In this document: positions 53,801 through 61,837 of the stretch, piece by piece
Layout of the letters: the number at the start of each line of letters is the position of its first letter
How positions within the stretch are numbered: position 1 is the first letter of the stretch
Source of the DNA: JADKCL01 sp046329055
Lineage (GTDB): Bacteria > Bacteroidota > Bacteroidia > J057 > JADKCL01
Assembly (NCBI GenBank): GCA_046329055.1
Contig: JAXLVK010000022.1
Span: forward strand, 1 to 64,000
Length of the DNA: 64,000 nucleotides
Reading direction: 5' to 3'
Notes under the pieces: generated by a model
Databases searched by the model: none
Seen by the model: the letters and a program-made list of their open reading frames with translations, nothing else
Told to the model about the DNA's origin: nothing
Made by a program: the position numbers and the translations under genes

Positions 53801-54495
53801 GACGGCTTCTCCGCTGGAATCGCTCCGCGCAACCCGCGCCACACACCAGCTCCCAGCGCTGCCCCCAAGGTCGTTGCGCTCAGGTAAATCCACACCGCCT
53901 CCGTCTTGCCAGCCAAAACCATGGGTCCGAGGCTGCGGGCGGGATTCATGCTCGCTCCAGAGATGGGTCCGGCAAACAATGCCTCCAACAGGACCACTGC
54001 ACCGATCGCGAACCCCGCCAGGACCACCGTGTCCCGCTTGCCTTGGGTCGTGAACAACACGCTCAGCATCAGGAAAAATGTCAGGAAGAGCTCCATGAAC
54101 CAGGACTGCATGTGCGATCCAGAGGGATAGGTGCCGCCGAGTCCTTCATTGTTGGGGAACATCACTTGCAACATCGCAGCCCCGAGGAATGCCCCCAGGA
54201 CCTGGCAAACGATGTAAACCGGGACTTGCCGCCAAGGAAACAGCCCCACCAATGCCAGTGCGATGCTCACCGCAGGATTGATATGGCACCCGGAAACCTC
54301 GCCCAGTGTATAGATCAATGCCATCACCACCAAGCCCCACACGATGCAGATGCCCACGTGGGTCACAGCTCCACCAGTTTCTTGATGCACCACAATCGCC
54401 CCGCAGCCACAGACCACCAGGATGAAAGTGCCGAGAATCTCCGCCAAATAAGCGCGAATGTCTTTTACCATAGTTGATCGATCGGGCCCATTCAT
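53797..54495 (-). CDS. Aquaporin (MIP family)
   Basis: A 232-residue channel with six helices and both NPA boxes, HINPAVS and SMNPARS. The first helix has AEILGTFILVVCGCGA. Histidine and arginine near the boxes suggest a water-type rather than glycerol-type filter, though this is a loose judgement. An ATG at 54471 (MVKDIRAYLAE) may be the true start instead of 54495. It is translationally coupled to the chitosanase. Confidence 0.92.
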   Translation of the reverse strand: MNGPDRSTMVKDIRAYLAEILGTFILVVCGCGAIVVHQETGGAVTHVGICIVWGLVVMALIYTLGEVSGCHINPAVSIALALVGLFPWRQVPVYIVCQVLGAFLGAAMLQVMFPNNEGLGGTYPSGSHMQSWFMELFLTFFLMLSVLFTTQGKRDTVVLAGFAIGAVVLLEALFAGPISGASMNPARSLGPMVLAGKTEAVWIYLSATTLGAALGAGVWRGLRGAIPAEKPS

Positions 54496-54508
54496 GCAGC
54501 CCGTTCAA

Positions 54509-54596
54509 AGATAGCAGTTAGCAGATAGCATGTAGCAGTTCTGTAGGCATCAGCTCAATGGAAACTGCTATCTGCTACATGCTATCTGCTACATGG
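54509..54596. repeat. Heptamer inverted repeat, unit AGATAGC/ATGTAGC
   Basis: The left arm reads AGATAGC, AGTTAGC, AGATAGC, ATGTAGC, AGTT; the right arm (from 54563) reads ACTGCTA, TCTGCTA, CATGCTA, TCTGCTA, CATGG. The arms are complementary, so a hairpin can form. It lies upstream of the aquaporin start and downstream of DUF4783, on the same strand. Confidence 0.8.
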
Positions 54597-54642
54597 AAAA
54601 AGATGGGTCCGAGATTCGCCTTCCCTGAACCTAAACACAAAA

Positions 54643-54663
54643 GCCGTCCATTTTCTGGACGGC
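54643..54663 (-). terminator. Terminator after DUF4783 gene
   Basis: An eight-base perfect stem (GCCGTCCA with TGGACGGC), five-base loop; on the minus strand it is followed by TTTTGTGTTT. It lies 25 bases past the stop at 54689. Confidence 0.8.
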
Positions 54664-54688
54664 CTTTGCTGTATTTCTAGACACCGGA

Positions 54689-55099
54689 TTATTCGGCTTC
54701 GAAACGGAGGGTCACCACTTTGTACACCCCGGCCACGTTCTTCAGGAAGATGTTCGTGTCATAGGTGCCGGAGGCGCTCACGTAGGTACCCGTGGCATAG
54801 TTCGTAGCTCCCGAGTTGCCTTTGTGGATCACACTGAAGGACTTAGCTGCGTTTTTGCTGAAGAAATCCTTCAACACGAACGTGGCCTGCTGACTGGAGT
54901 AGCTCTGGTCAGCCCCAGGAAGCGTAACCTCCACAGGGGAGTTCAAAAACGCTGAAAGGGCGTCCGCATTCCCGGCTTGGATCGCAGCCGCGATCTTGCC
55001 AAAGGCCTCGTCGGGGGTGCTTTGCGCCTTGGCTTCGTGGCTTGCAACCGCGAAAAACAGCGCTATCAAGAATGCAAGTAGTGTCTTAACCGTTTTCAT
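54689..55099 (-). CDS. DUF4783 secreted protein
   Basis: A 136-residue exported protein. The ATG at 55099 starts a signal peptide ending HEAKAQ. The mature part matches DUF4783: FGKIAAAIQAGNADALSAFLNSPVEVTLPG, YSSQQATFVLKDFFSKN, and strand pairs ending VYKVVTLRFEAE. The fold resembles NTF2-like proteins. Role unknown. Its terminator is clear. Confidence 0.85.
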   Translation of the reverse strand: MKTVKTLLAFLIALFFAVASHEAKAQSTPDEAFGKIAAAIQAGNADALSAFLNSPVEVTLPGADQSYSSQQATFVLKDFFSKNAAKSFSVIHKGNSGATNYATGTYVSASGTYDTNIFLKNVAGVYKVVTLRFEAE

Positions 55100-55246
55100 A
55101 ATGCTCTGATCATTGCACATACCGTGCCAATCCAAGCACCAATTTAGAAAAAGTTAAGAGTGAAATCTCCTGAATGCCTCGCCGGGCCTAACATCTTTCA
55201 GGATCGTGAGTTATCTGAATCAGTCGGCCACGGTCGGCAATTCTTG

Positions 55247-55254
55247 TAAATTCG
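55247..55254 (+). promoter_or_regulatory. -7 box TAAATTCG, leaderless type
   Basis: The box is followed by CCGC and the gpmI ATG at 55259. Confidence 0.5.
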
Positions 55255-55258
55255 CCGC

Positions 55259-56797
55259 ATGAACGGAAAAGTTATCCTCGTCATCATGGACGGGTGGGGC
55301 ATTGCCCGGGATCCCAAGGTCAGTGCCATCGATGCTGCTCAGACGCCATTTTATGACGAGTCCCTGCGCACAAAGCCCCATGCCCGCCTCCACGCGAGTG
55401 AGGAGCAGGTCGGCCTTCCCGCAGGACAGATGGGCAACAGCGAGGTCGGTCACATGAACATCGGCGCAGGGCGGGTGGTCTATCAGGACCTCGTTCGCAT
55501 CGGCTTGTCCATCAGGACGGGCGAGTTCGCGACGCTGCCTGCCTACCGTTCCCTCGTTGACTACTGCCGGACCAATGCGAAGCCGCTCCACATCATGGGG
55601 CTGCTGAGCGACGGCGGGGTGCACTCGCATATCGAGCACCTGCAGGGCATCCTCCATCTCCTCGCGAAGGAGCAGGGGCTGCCGCCCGTCTATCTCCACC
55701 TCTTCATGGACGGCCGGGACACCGACCCCAATGGAGGACTCGGATACATCCGCACCCTCGAAGGCACGATCCATGAAACCGGAGTGGGAGAGGTCGCCAC
55801 CGTGATCGGGCGGTACTATTCCATGGACCGGAACAAGGCTTGGGAGCGCACAAAAATCGCCTACGACCTCATTTGCCATGGCAAAGGGAAGGCGTTTGCA
55901 TCCGCCGAGGAAGCCATTCAGGACAGCTATGCAAATGGCGTGACCGACGAATTCGTGGAGGCCTCCGTCATCGAAAAAGGAGGCAAGCCCGTCGCGACCT
56001 TGAGTGCAGGGGATGCCGTCCTCTTCTTCAATTTCCGCACTGACCGGGGCCGGCAGCTCACAACCGCCCTCACGCAGCAGGCATTTCCCGAGCAAGAAAT
56101 GCAGACCCTGCCCCTGCACTACGTCACCATGACCCGCTACGACGACACCTACAAAGGCGTCCACGTCGTTTTCGAAAAGGACAATATCCAAATGGGTCTC
56201 GGAGAAACGCTTGCTGGACAGGGCAAGAAGCAGATTCGCATCGCCGAGACCGAGAAGTATCCGCACGTGACCTTCTTCTTCAATGGCGGCCGCGAGGAGC
56301 CATTTGTTGGGGAGTCACGCATCCTATGTCCGTCCCCCAAGGTCGCGACCTACGACCTGCAGCCTGAGATGAGCGCCCTCGAAATCCGCGACAAGATCAT
56401 CCCCGAGTTGCAGCGTGGCGAGGTGGATTTCGTCTGCTTGAACTTCGCCAACCCCGATATGGTCGGTCACACGGGCGTGTTCGAGGCGGCCGTGCGCGCT
56501 TGCGAGACCGTGGATGCCTGCACCCGCGCAGTCGTCGAAGCTGCCACCACCCATGGCTACTACGCCCTCGTGACCGCCGACCACGGCAATGCCGACTGCA
56601 TGATCAATCCCGACGGCAGCCCCAATACTGCACATACCACCGCCCTCGTGCCGCTGATTCTCCATTCCCCCGCTGGCGACCATCGCACCTACACCCTGCG
56701 CGACGGCAAGCTCGGCGACCTCGCACCCACCATCCTCCACCTGATGGGCTTGACCATCCCGGCTGAAATGACCGGAGAAATTCTCGTGCAAGGATGA
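55259..56797 (+). CDS. gpmI: 2,3-bisphosphoglycerate-independent phosphoglycerate mutase
   Basis: Interconverts 3- and 2-phosphoglycerate with two metal ions. The 512-residue protein is full length. It shows VIMDGWG with the first metal Asp11, the phosphorylated serine in GNSEVGHMNIGAGR (Ser61), VYLHLFMDGRDTDP, YYSMDR, FNFRTDRGRQL, NFANPDMVGHTG and VTADHGNAD. It overlaps the next gene by four bases (ATGA), beginning a three-gene operon with crcB. Confidence 0.95.
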   Translation: MNGKVILVIMDGWGIARDPKVSAIDAAQTPFYDESLRTKPHARLHASEEQVGLPAGQMGNSEVGHMNIGAGRVVYQDLVRIGLSIRTGEFATLPAYRSLVDYCRTNAKPLHIMGLLSDGGVHSHIEHLQGILHLLAKEQGLPPVYLHLFMDGRDTDPNGGLGYIRTLEGTIHETGVGEVATVIGRYYSMDRNKAWERTKIAYDLICHGKGKAFASAEEAIQDSYANGVTDEFVEASVIEKGGKPVATLSAGDAVLFFNFRTDRGRQLTTALTQQAFPEQEMQTLPLHYVTMTRYDDTYKGVHVVFEKDNIQMGLGETLAGQGKKQIRIAETEKYPHVTFFFNGGREEPFVGESRILCPSPKVATYDLQPEMSALEIRDKIIPELQRGEVDFVCLNFANPDMVGHTGVFEAAVRACETVDACTRAVVEAATTHGYYALVTADHGNADCMINPDGSPNTAHTTALVPLILHSPAGDHRTYTLRDGKLGDLAPTILHLMGLTIPAEMTGEILVQG

Positions 56798-57390
56798 GAA
56801 AGGGCCTTTGGTTGGGGACGCTGCTCTTGCTGATGGGTGCGAGTCTGTCCGCTCAAGGATTTTCCCATTACCGGGATCAGTTTTGGAAGCAAATGCGCGC
56901 CACCTGCCGTCCCGGATTGCGCTGGGAAAAATCCGTTACCGAGCTAGAGGGCAGCGCCGTGAAATCCAATGAGGTCCGCACATTTGACCTGGACTGTCAG
57001 AAAGGCACCGCCACCGATGCAAAAGGCACCTTGAACATCACGGGAGCCGAATTCGCGCATCTTTTTGAGTTCGCATTTGACAATCCCTACTTGGAAGAGC
57101 ACCTGGACCTCAAGCGTGACGCGCAAGGGGTTACGGCAACGGTCAAGTCGGGCCACGAATCCGACTGCAAGCTGCAAGCCCAGCGTTTTTCGATCGATCC
57201 AGCAACTGGAAATCTCAGCGAGGCCCATGCCCATATCAAAAAGGGCAGCCTGCTGTATGACTTGGAGGTGGACATCACCGTGAAATTCGGGCCGGATGGA
57301 CGCTATTTGTCCCATCAGATCGAAACCCGCACGGACGTGTGGCTCGGCGGCGAGGTGCATACCCAAATCCAAGCCCATCTATTGCCATGA
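56794..57390 (+). CDS. Secreted protein, unknown
   Basis: A 198-residue exported protein with a signal peptide ending ASLSAQG. The mature part is a mixed strand pattern with four cysteines (TCRPG, LDCQKG, SDCKLQ) and many charged residues. I do not recognise the family. It is joined by four-base overlaps on both sides, to gpmI upstream and crcB downstream, so all three are co-translated. Confidence 0.75.
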   Translation: MRKGLWLGTLLLLMGASLSAQGFSHYRDQFWKQMRATCRPGLRWEKSVTELEGSAVKSNEVRTFDLDCQKGTATDAKGTLNITGAEFAHLFEFAFDNPYLEEHLDLKRDAQGVTATVKSGHESDCKLQAQRFSIDPATGNLSEAHAHIKKGSLLYDLEVDITVKFGPDGRYLSHQIETRTDVWLGGEVHTQIQAHLLP

Positions 57391-57764
57391 TGGAGTGGCT
57401 CGTGGTCTTCCTCGGCGGCGGAATGGGGTCCTTGGCGAGGATGGCACTGGGCAAATGGCCGGGAAATGCAGCCGAGGGATTCCCGGTCGGGACATTTCTG
57501 GCGAACGTATTGGCTTGCTTGGTCCTCGGAACAGTCGCGGGCTTCGTCGCACAGCGCGGCAATCTGCATCCCTTGCTCCGCCTCGGCATCACCGCCGGAT
57601 TCTGTGGAGGCTTCAGCACGTTTTCGACCTTCAGTCTTGAGGCCATGAACCTCTTCGACGCCGGGCGGTACCTGTTGATGGCAGTTTATGTCTTGGCTTC
57701 TGTGGCTTTGTGCTTCGTTGGGATCGCGGTTGGGCAGTGGCTGGGGCGGCAGGTGGGGGAGTGA
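57387..57764 (+). CDS. crcB: Fluoride channel CrcB/Fluc
   Basis: A 125-residue four-helix membrane protein of the Fluc family, which works as a dual-topology dimer exporting fluoride. The motif GFCGGFSTFSTF in the third helix matches the conserved phenylalanine and threonine track, and GGGMGSLARM opens the protein. ATG at 57387 overlaps the preceding stop; ATG at 57390 is in frame. No fluoride riboswitch is visible upstream, as expected for an internal operon gene. Confidence 0.93.
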   Translation: MMEWLVVFLGGGMGSLARMALGKWPGNAAEGFPVGTFLANVLACLVLGTVAGFVAQRGNLHPLLRLGITAGFCGGFSTFSTFSLEAMNLFDAGRYLLMAVYVLASVALCFVGIAVGQWLGRQVGE

Positions 57765-58008
57765 ATGGGAAGTTCAAGCCTAAGAAACCATTCGACCTTG
57801 GTTTATTTTGGTAAATAACTCCCAAAGTACCCGCCTGCAAAATGATCAGTCTTTTCCAGGCCTTTCACTCCGCTCTTCTGAAGAATTGACCTCGTGTTGT
57901 GTACGACGCACAACCAAGAGTTATTGGCCAGGTTATAGATTTTTTGATTCAGTGCCTATCACGTAGCTGTCACGAAAATCGCGCAATGATCACTTTTATT
58001 GACCTACT

Positions 58009-60261
58009 CTAATTGCCCATTAATTTGACGAAGTTCTCAAATCTTCCTTGCGACAGAGAGAACGCTTCATGAACGGAGACCAGAGTACGTCCAAGCTTGA
58101 ATACTCGTTGTGTTCCTCTGCCTCTATAGTCTTCCTCTATAAGGACTCCTGATCTGAGCAAGTCAGGAAGAATTTCGGACATGAAGAGGGTGAATTCATT
58201 ACTTAGTTTCTGATGGAAGATATTCTCCGTGAGGACAGAATTTCGCAAGAATTTGGAAATTAACTTCTTGGTTAATTGTAATTTCTTGTCATCATTAAGT
58301 ATTGAGACTTCGTTCACTTGGGTGGTTTCTCCACCAATTATTATTCCTTGAGAGGTAAGGAAGGGGCTAATTGCGTTTGGATCATATATCGCACTGCCGT
58401 TTGATAATGTCACTAGGCGGACATCAGATTCTGAGAAGAGTACATTCCGTACATTTGAATTGTCAAGGAAACGAATTTCTTCAAAGGAGCAGGAATAAAA
58501 GCTGCAATTGCTTAGGGTCGCTTCTTCCAAAGTTACCCCAAAAAAGAAGCAATTTCTGAACTCAATCTGAGTCACTGTTGATCTCTTAAATGTGTTGTCA
58601 GGAAAAACCAATCCTTCGATCTCGAATTTTCCTGTCCTTGAAATAATTGTTAAGTTCATGGCGACAATCTTGCCCACATTTTCTTTGGAAAAAGTAGCTT
58701 GGGGCTCAAATTTTACCACATCTATTAGAGAGCGGATGAGTATGTCGATTTTTTTTCCAGAATCCTTGAGAAAATACACTATTGTGTCAACCACTTGTTT
58801 TGAGAATGCGCCAATTCGAAGATCGCTCAAGAGTTGAGTTTTCTCTCCTTCGAGTATTCGTCTGGCGACGATGTAGGCGAGAAAGAATTCCTTGAACTCC
58901 TCATGATCGAATTGAATGGCATTTCCCGACCCTTCGTCTTTGGCAATCAGGGCATGAAATAATAGCCTCTCGCGAACCTGTCTAGCAATTGATGGACTTA
59001 TCTTCTTCTGTTCGCAGAACAAATCCGCAAGAGTGAATGCCAATTCTGAACCTATCATATCTATCTGGCTAACCCACATCTCCTCCGCAAGGAGTCCAAG
59101 CAGCTCGTAATGTTCAGCAATCGGTAGCAAAGGTTGCATGATATCATTCCCTGATCGATCTAGCCACTTGTCTGTTGCCTCTCTCGAGATAATTGCTGAG
59201 ACAAACTGAGGGAGATACTTATCACTTGAAACAGCCAATGTCTCAAATTGAATCCGGCCATCATTCTGGAAAACATCGACAAGTTTTTTGGCAAGGATTG
59301 CCCTTGTAAGGATTGGATTTCCTTCGGCAAAGCCTTCTGAAAGTAAGTCGTAAAATTCTCCAGCACCTCGAATTCCTCGCACAGACGCATATTCCACAAA
59401 CTTTTCACGATTCCATCTGCTAATCGTTACTCTTGCGAAGGAAACATCCAGATCGCGTACGGTATCAAAAATTCTTGCTTGATTTTTGAAACTCTTGAAG
59501 TCAAAGTATGCCTTTCTTGTAGCTAATAGAATTTTCCCGCCAGACTCCATTTGCTTCAAAATCGAAGACAGAGATGAAAAGGCTTCACTATGCGCTCCTT
59601 CAGCGAACATTTCTTCAAATCCATCAAATGCTGGGATTATCACACCCAGTCGTACTAGCTCAATAAATGAGTCAAAATAGTAACCTCTGAATCTGTATCT
59701 ATTTACAATAGACGCGGTTACAATTTCGTCAAACCTCATGAATGGCCTTCCTCCTAAAGGAATCGGGAGGAGAATCCATTCCGAAGTCCCATCGATATAT
59801 GCTCGGGCCCGATTGCGGGCAAGTTCGCCAATTATGGTCGATTTGCCCTCTCCTGCATCGGAAGTTAGATATATTACATTTGTAGTTCCCTGATTGGGTC
59901 GGTCAAGCATGCTGCTTAGCGCTGAAACAATATTGCTTTCGTAACAATCTTCATCACCCCCGGAGTTCTCTGAGAAGTCGAGAACTTTTCCCTCGGGTGC
60001 TACAAAGTGATCCACCTCAATTTGATTCGAGAGAATTTTTCCTGCAAGTACCTTTACATTTGCTAGATTGTCAATTATCCATTTTGACGCGGGAATGAGG
60101 TTCTCATTTTCCTCCACATAAACCTCTCCTTGAATTAACTGAAACTTTCTGTCGACTAGTTCTCCTCTTTGATTTAGTATCAAAGTCCCACGATCCACTT
60201 CAAATTCATCACCATCTCCGATGAAGACGCGTATCAACTTTTTGAATTCACTAATTTTCAT
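58009..60261 (-). CDS. NACHT-like STAND ATPase with pentapeptide-like repeats
   Basis: A 750-residue protein. Residues 1-100 are an unrecognised N-terminal domain. The P-loop DAGEGKST is at 135-142 (Lys140), the Walker B region VIIPAFDGFEEM at 207-218 (Asp213), and a sensor-like LLATRK at 245-250. The helical part ends in FDHEEFKEFFLAYIVAR (451-467), the His/Glu-Phe motif typical of NACHT proteins. Residues about 545-620 have pentapeptide-like spacing (FRNCFFFGVTLEEATLSNCSF). The last 90 residues look like a winged helix. It follows an NYN nuclease gene by seven bases in an AT-rich island. A role in sensing invaders is inferred. Confidence 0.82.
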   Translation of the reverse strand: MKISEFKKLIRVFIGDGDEFEVDRGTLILNQRGELVDRKFQLIQGEVYVEENENLIPASKWIIDNLANVKVLAGKILSNQIEVDHFVAPEGKVLDFSENSGGDEDCYESNIVSALSSMLDRPNQGTTNVIYLTSDAGEGKSTIIGELARNRARAYIDGTSEWILLPIPLGGRPFMRFDEIVTASIVNRYRFRGYYFDSFIELVRLGVIIPAFDGFEEMFAEGAHSEAFSSLSSILKQMESGGKILLATRKAYFDFKSFKNQARIFDTVRDLDVSFARVTISRWNREKFVEYASVRGIRGAGEFYDLLSEGFAEGNPILTRAILAKKLVDVFQNDGRIQFETLAVSSDKYLPQFVSAIISREATDKWLDRSGNDIMQPLLPIAEHYELLGLLAEEMWVSQIDMIGSELAFTLADLFCEQKKISPSIARQVRERLLFHALIAKDEGSGNAIQFDHEEFKEFFLAYIVARRILEGEKTQLLSDLRIGAFSKQVVDTIVYFLKDSGKKIDILIRSLIDVVKFEPQATFSKENVGKIVAMNLTIISRTGKFEIEGLVFPDNTFKRSTVTQIEFRNCFFFGVTLEEATLSNCSFYSCSFEEIRFLDNSNVRNVLFSESDVRLVTLSNGSAIYDPNAISPFLTSQGIIIGGETTQVNEVSILNDDKKLQLTKKLISKFLRNSVLTENIFHQKLSNEFTLFMSEILPDLLRSGVLIEEDYRGRGTQRVFKLGRTLVSVHEAFSLSQGRFENFVKLMGN

Positions 60262-60268
60262 AATGCAA

Positions 60269-60979
60269 TCAATTAAAAGAAAGGGAGATCAATTTATAGC
60301 CATTCCCAGCCGATTCATAAAGCCCACTCCCACTAGATGCACTTGTGCTGGGGCGAAAGTGTAGGACGGATACTTCCCAGTGCAAAATTAGTACCAAGGG
60401 AGGGTAGAAGTCGTCGTCATTTGATAGGAACGCGATCTTTTTGGCTCCTGAATTTGCGACAAAAATCATATCTGTTGACATCATGGTGTCGATTAATTTT
60501 TGTTCTGGCCGAAACAAGAATTTAGATTGCGGGAGACCACAATCTGTGCATCGACCACTTGAGAGTACATTTTTCACAATTGTTACTGGGCAATTCGTGT
60601 TCTGGCAATTATGGGAAGTGGGAGGGGCGACCACAAGGCTAAAGCCGGCACCTCGCTCTCTATAGGTATAATAAAAATGCTTGGTCGGGGCAACTAGTGA
60701 GGAGAATGCGATCTCAACATTTACGATAACGGAGCTTTTTCCCCTTCTTAATCCAACCATTCTGGGAAAATCGCCAATTTCAGTCAACAAATCTTGAGAC
60801 TTTCTCGATACCTCCTTGCCTTTGTACCAACCACCGTATAAACGAATCCTGATTCTCCTGTAACCGACAATCCAATCCGCATCAAGGGCGCCAACTATTG
60901 AGGACACTACTGAGGATAGCGCCCCCTGTTGAGCACTTCTAGGGAGGTTGTCATAGTCGACAAATAACAATAGTTCCAT
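60269..60979 (-). CDS. NYN/PIN-like nuclease with zinc-knuckle insert
   Basis: A 236-residue protein. It begins LLLFVDYDNLP, the NYN signature, placing Asp8 and Asp10 in the active site. Asp164 in KLIDTMMSTD and the acidic run SNDDDFYP (Asp188-190) supply the other metal-binding carboxylates, so a full PIN-like centre is present. Residues 125-147 hold a C-x4-C and C-x2-C pair (Cys125, Cys130, Cys144, Cys147) that may bind zinc. It is probably a metal-dependent RNase. It is transcribed first and followed by the STAND ATPase, suggesting one two-gene system. Confidence 0.78.
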   Translation of the reverse strand: MELLLFVDYDNLPRSAQQGALSSVVSSIVGALDADWIVGYRRIRIRLYGGWYKGKEVSRKSQDLLTEIGDFPRMVGLRRGKSSVIVNVEIAFSSLVAPTKHFYYTYRERGAGFSLVVAPPTSHNCQNTNCPVTIVKNVLSSGRCTDCGLPQSKFLFRPEQKLIDTMMSTDMIFVANSGAKKIAFLSNDDDFYPPLVLILHWEVSVLHFRPSTSASSGSGLYESAGNGYKLISLSFN

Positions 60980-61351
60980 TTGACAATTTTCGCAAAAAAT
61001 AGTTTGCTTTCCAATCTCCGGTACTAAATAATCTTTCTTTTGCGAAACAGTGTCTGATTAGTTGTTGGGAGATTCGGCTCGAAATTTCGATTGCCTTTTA
61101 GATATTTGTAGGGCGAGTTCTTGGCCTTCAAAATAACTTGTGATTCGTTGCACCACCAAGTGGAACCGCGAGGATGTGGAAAGGTTTCAAATCGCTGACA
61201 AGTGGTTTTCTTGGATTCGGCCTTGCGGAATTCCTCATATGATTTGTGGCTGCCTTGCCGAGACATGCAGAGGTTTTGCTAGGGAAATTCTGCTCTTCAC
61301 ATTCTTACGGACGGGGCTACTCTTCCTTTGGGCATGTTGCATAGTTGAGGC
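60980..61351. other. AT-rich intergenic, no intact gene
   Basis: The minus strand carries a TATTTTTTG run (60993-61001) that is one base longer than a -7 box and could start the NYN-STAND transcript. On the plus strand, frames around 61140-61350 have some protein flavour and may be the decayed 5' part of the GNAT-like remnant that follows, but I cannot align them. Confidence 0.4.
60993..61001 (-). promoter_or_regulatory. Candidate -7 box before the NYN gene
   Basis: Minus-strand TATTTTTTG, 13 bases before the ATG at 60979; one base longer than the TAnnTTTG consensus, so weak. Confidence 0.3.
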
Positions 61352-61549
61352 TTGGAACGAATTCTTCGAGGCTACTCGATTGCCTTTGAGATGGGTTATG
61401 AAGGCCACGTCGCATTCGACTCGAAAACGGCATTGGTTGAGCATTATGAGCAGACGTTGGGGGCGATCCAGGTTCGAGGACAGCGACTCATTCTCGATTA
61501 TGGGGTTGCAAAAGCATTGGTTTTTAGGTATTTTCGGATTGAAAAATGA
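61352..61549 (+). pseudogene. C-terminal remnant of GNAT-like protein
   Basis: An open run of 65 codons ending in a pattern I associate with a GNAT-like family of Bacteroidota: FEMGYEGHVAFDSKTALVEH, YEQTLGAIQVRGQRLILD, AKALVFRYF. A whole gene of this family is about 130-170 residues, so the first half is missing or shifted. It is followed after six bases by a 52-codon ORF on the same strand. In genomes such pairs look like a two-gene module, possibly toxin-antitoxin; that is inference. Confidence 0.45.
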
Positions 61550-61555
61550 CTCGAA

Positions 61556-61714
61556 ATGGATATTGTTCGTGAGCCGGAAGGTGTGGATCTTACTGTGGTT
61601 TCCAAGCCGAATACGCCTGAGGATGCGGCGATGATGACAGCGTGGATTCAGGCGGACAAGAAGAGGCGCGAGACTACGGCAAAGCCTGGAACGAAGCGAA
61701 TATCAGGTAAATAG
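61556..61714 (+). CDS. 52-residue small protein next to GNAT-like remnant
   Basis: A short ORF from ATG at 61556 to TAG at 61712. It starts MDIVREPEGVDLTVVSKP, a strand-turn-strand, then an acidic helix (TPEDAAMMTAWIQADKK) and a basic tail (RRETTAKPGTKRISGK). The composition is protein-like. It could be an antitoxin-like partner of the gene before it. No domain recognised with certainty. Confidence 0.55.
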   Translation: MDIVREPEGVDLTVVSKPNTPEDAAMMTAWIQADKKRRETTAKPGTKRISGK

Positions 61715-61816
61715 CAAAGGACTATGATGGGCACTAGCTCGAACGCATAGCAAGCCACTGCTTCGAGATTGCCGACCAATCTATCGTCGATTTTGCCAAT
61801 AAAAGTGCGCGAATAT

Positions 61817-61832
61817 GGCCCTTGGAAGGGCC
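61817..61832 (-). terminator. Short palindrome after BtuG-like gene
   Basis: GGCCCTTGGAAGGGCC, a six- to seven-base stem just past the stop of the minus-strand lipoprotein gene. No T run, so only a candidate. Confidence 0.3.
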
Positions 61833-61837
61833 TCGCT

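Noticed and set aside
57893..57913. TTGTG/CACAA inverted repeat after crcB as an attachment site
   Set aside because: The arms are only five to six bases and no matching copy was found at the other edge of the island.
61024..61266. An 80-codon minus-strand ORF upstream of the NYN gene
   Set aside because: It has no recognisable motif, is Lys/Ser/Arg-rich and overlaps a likely promoter; it could not be supported as a gene.
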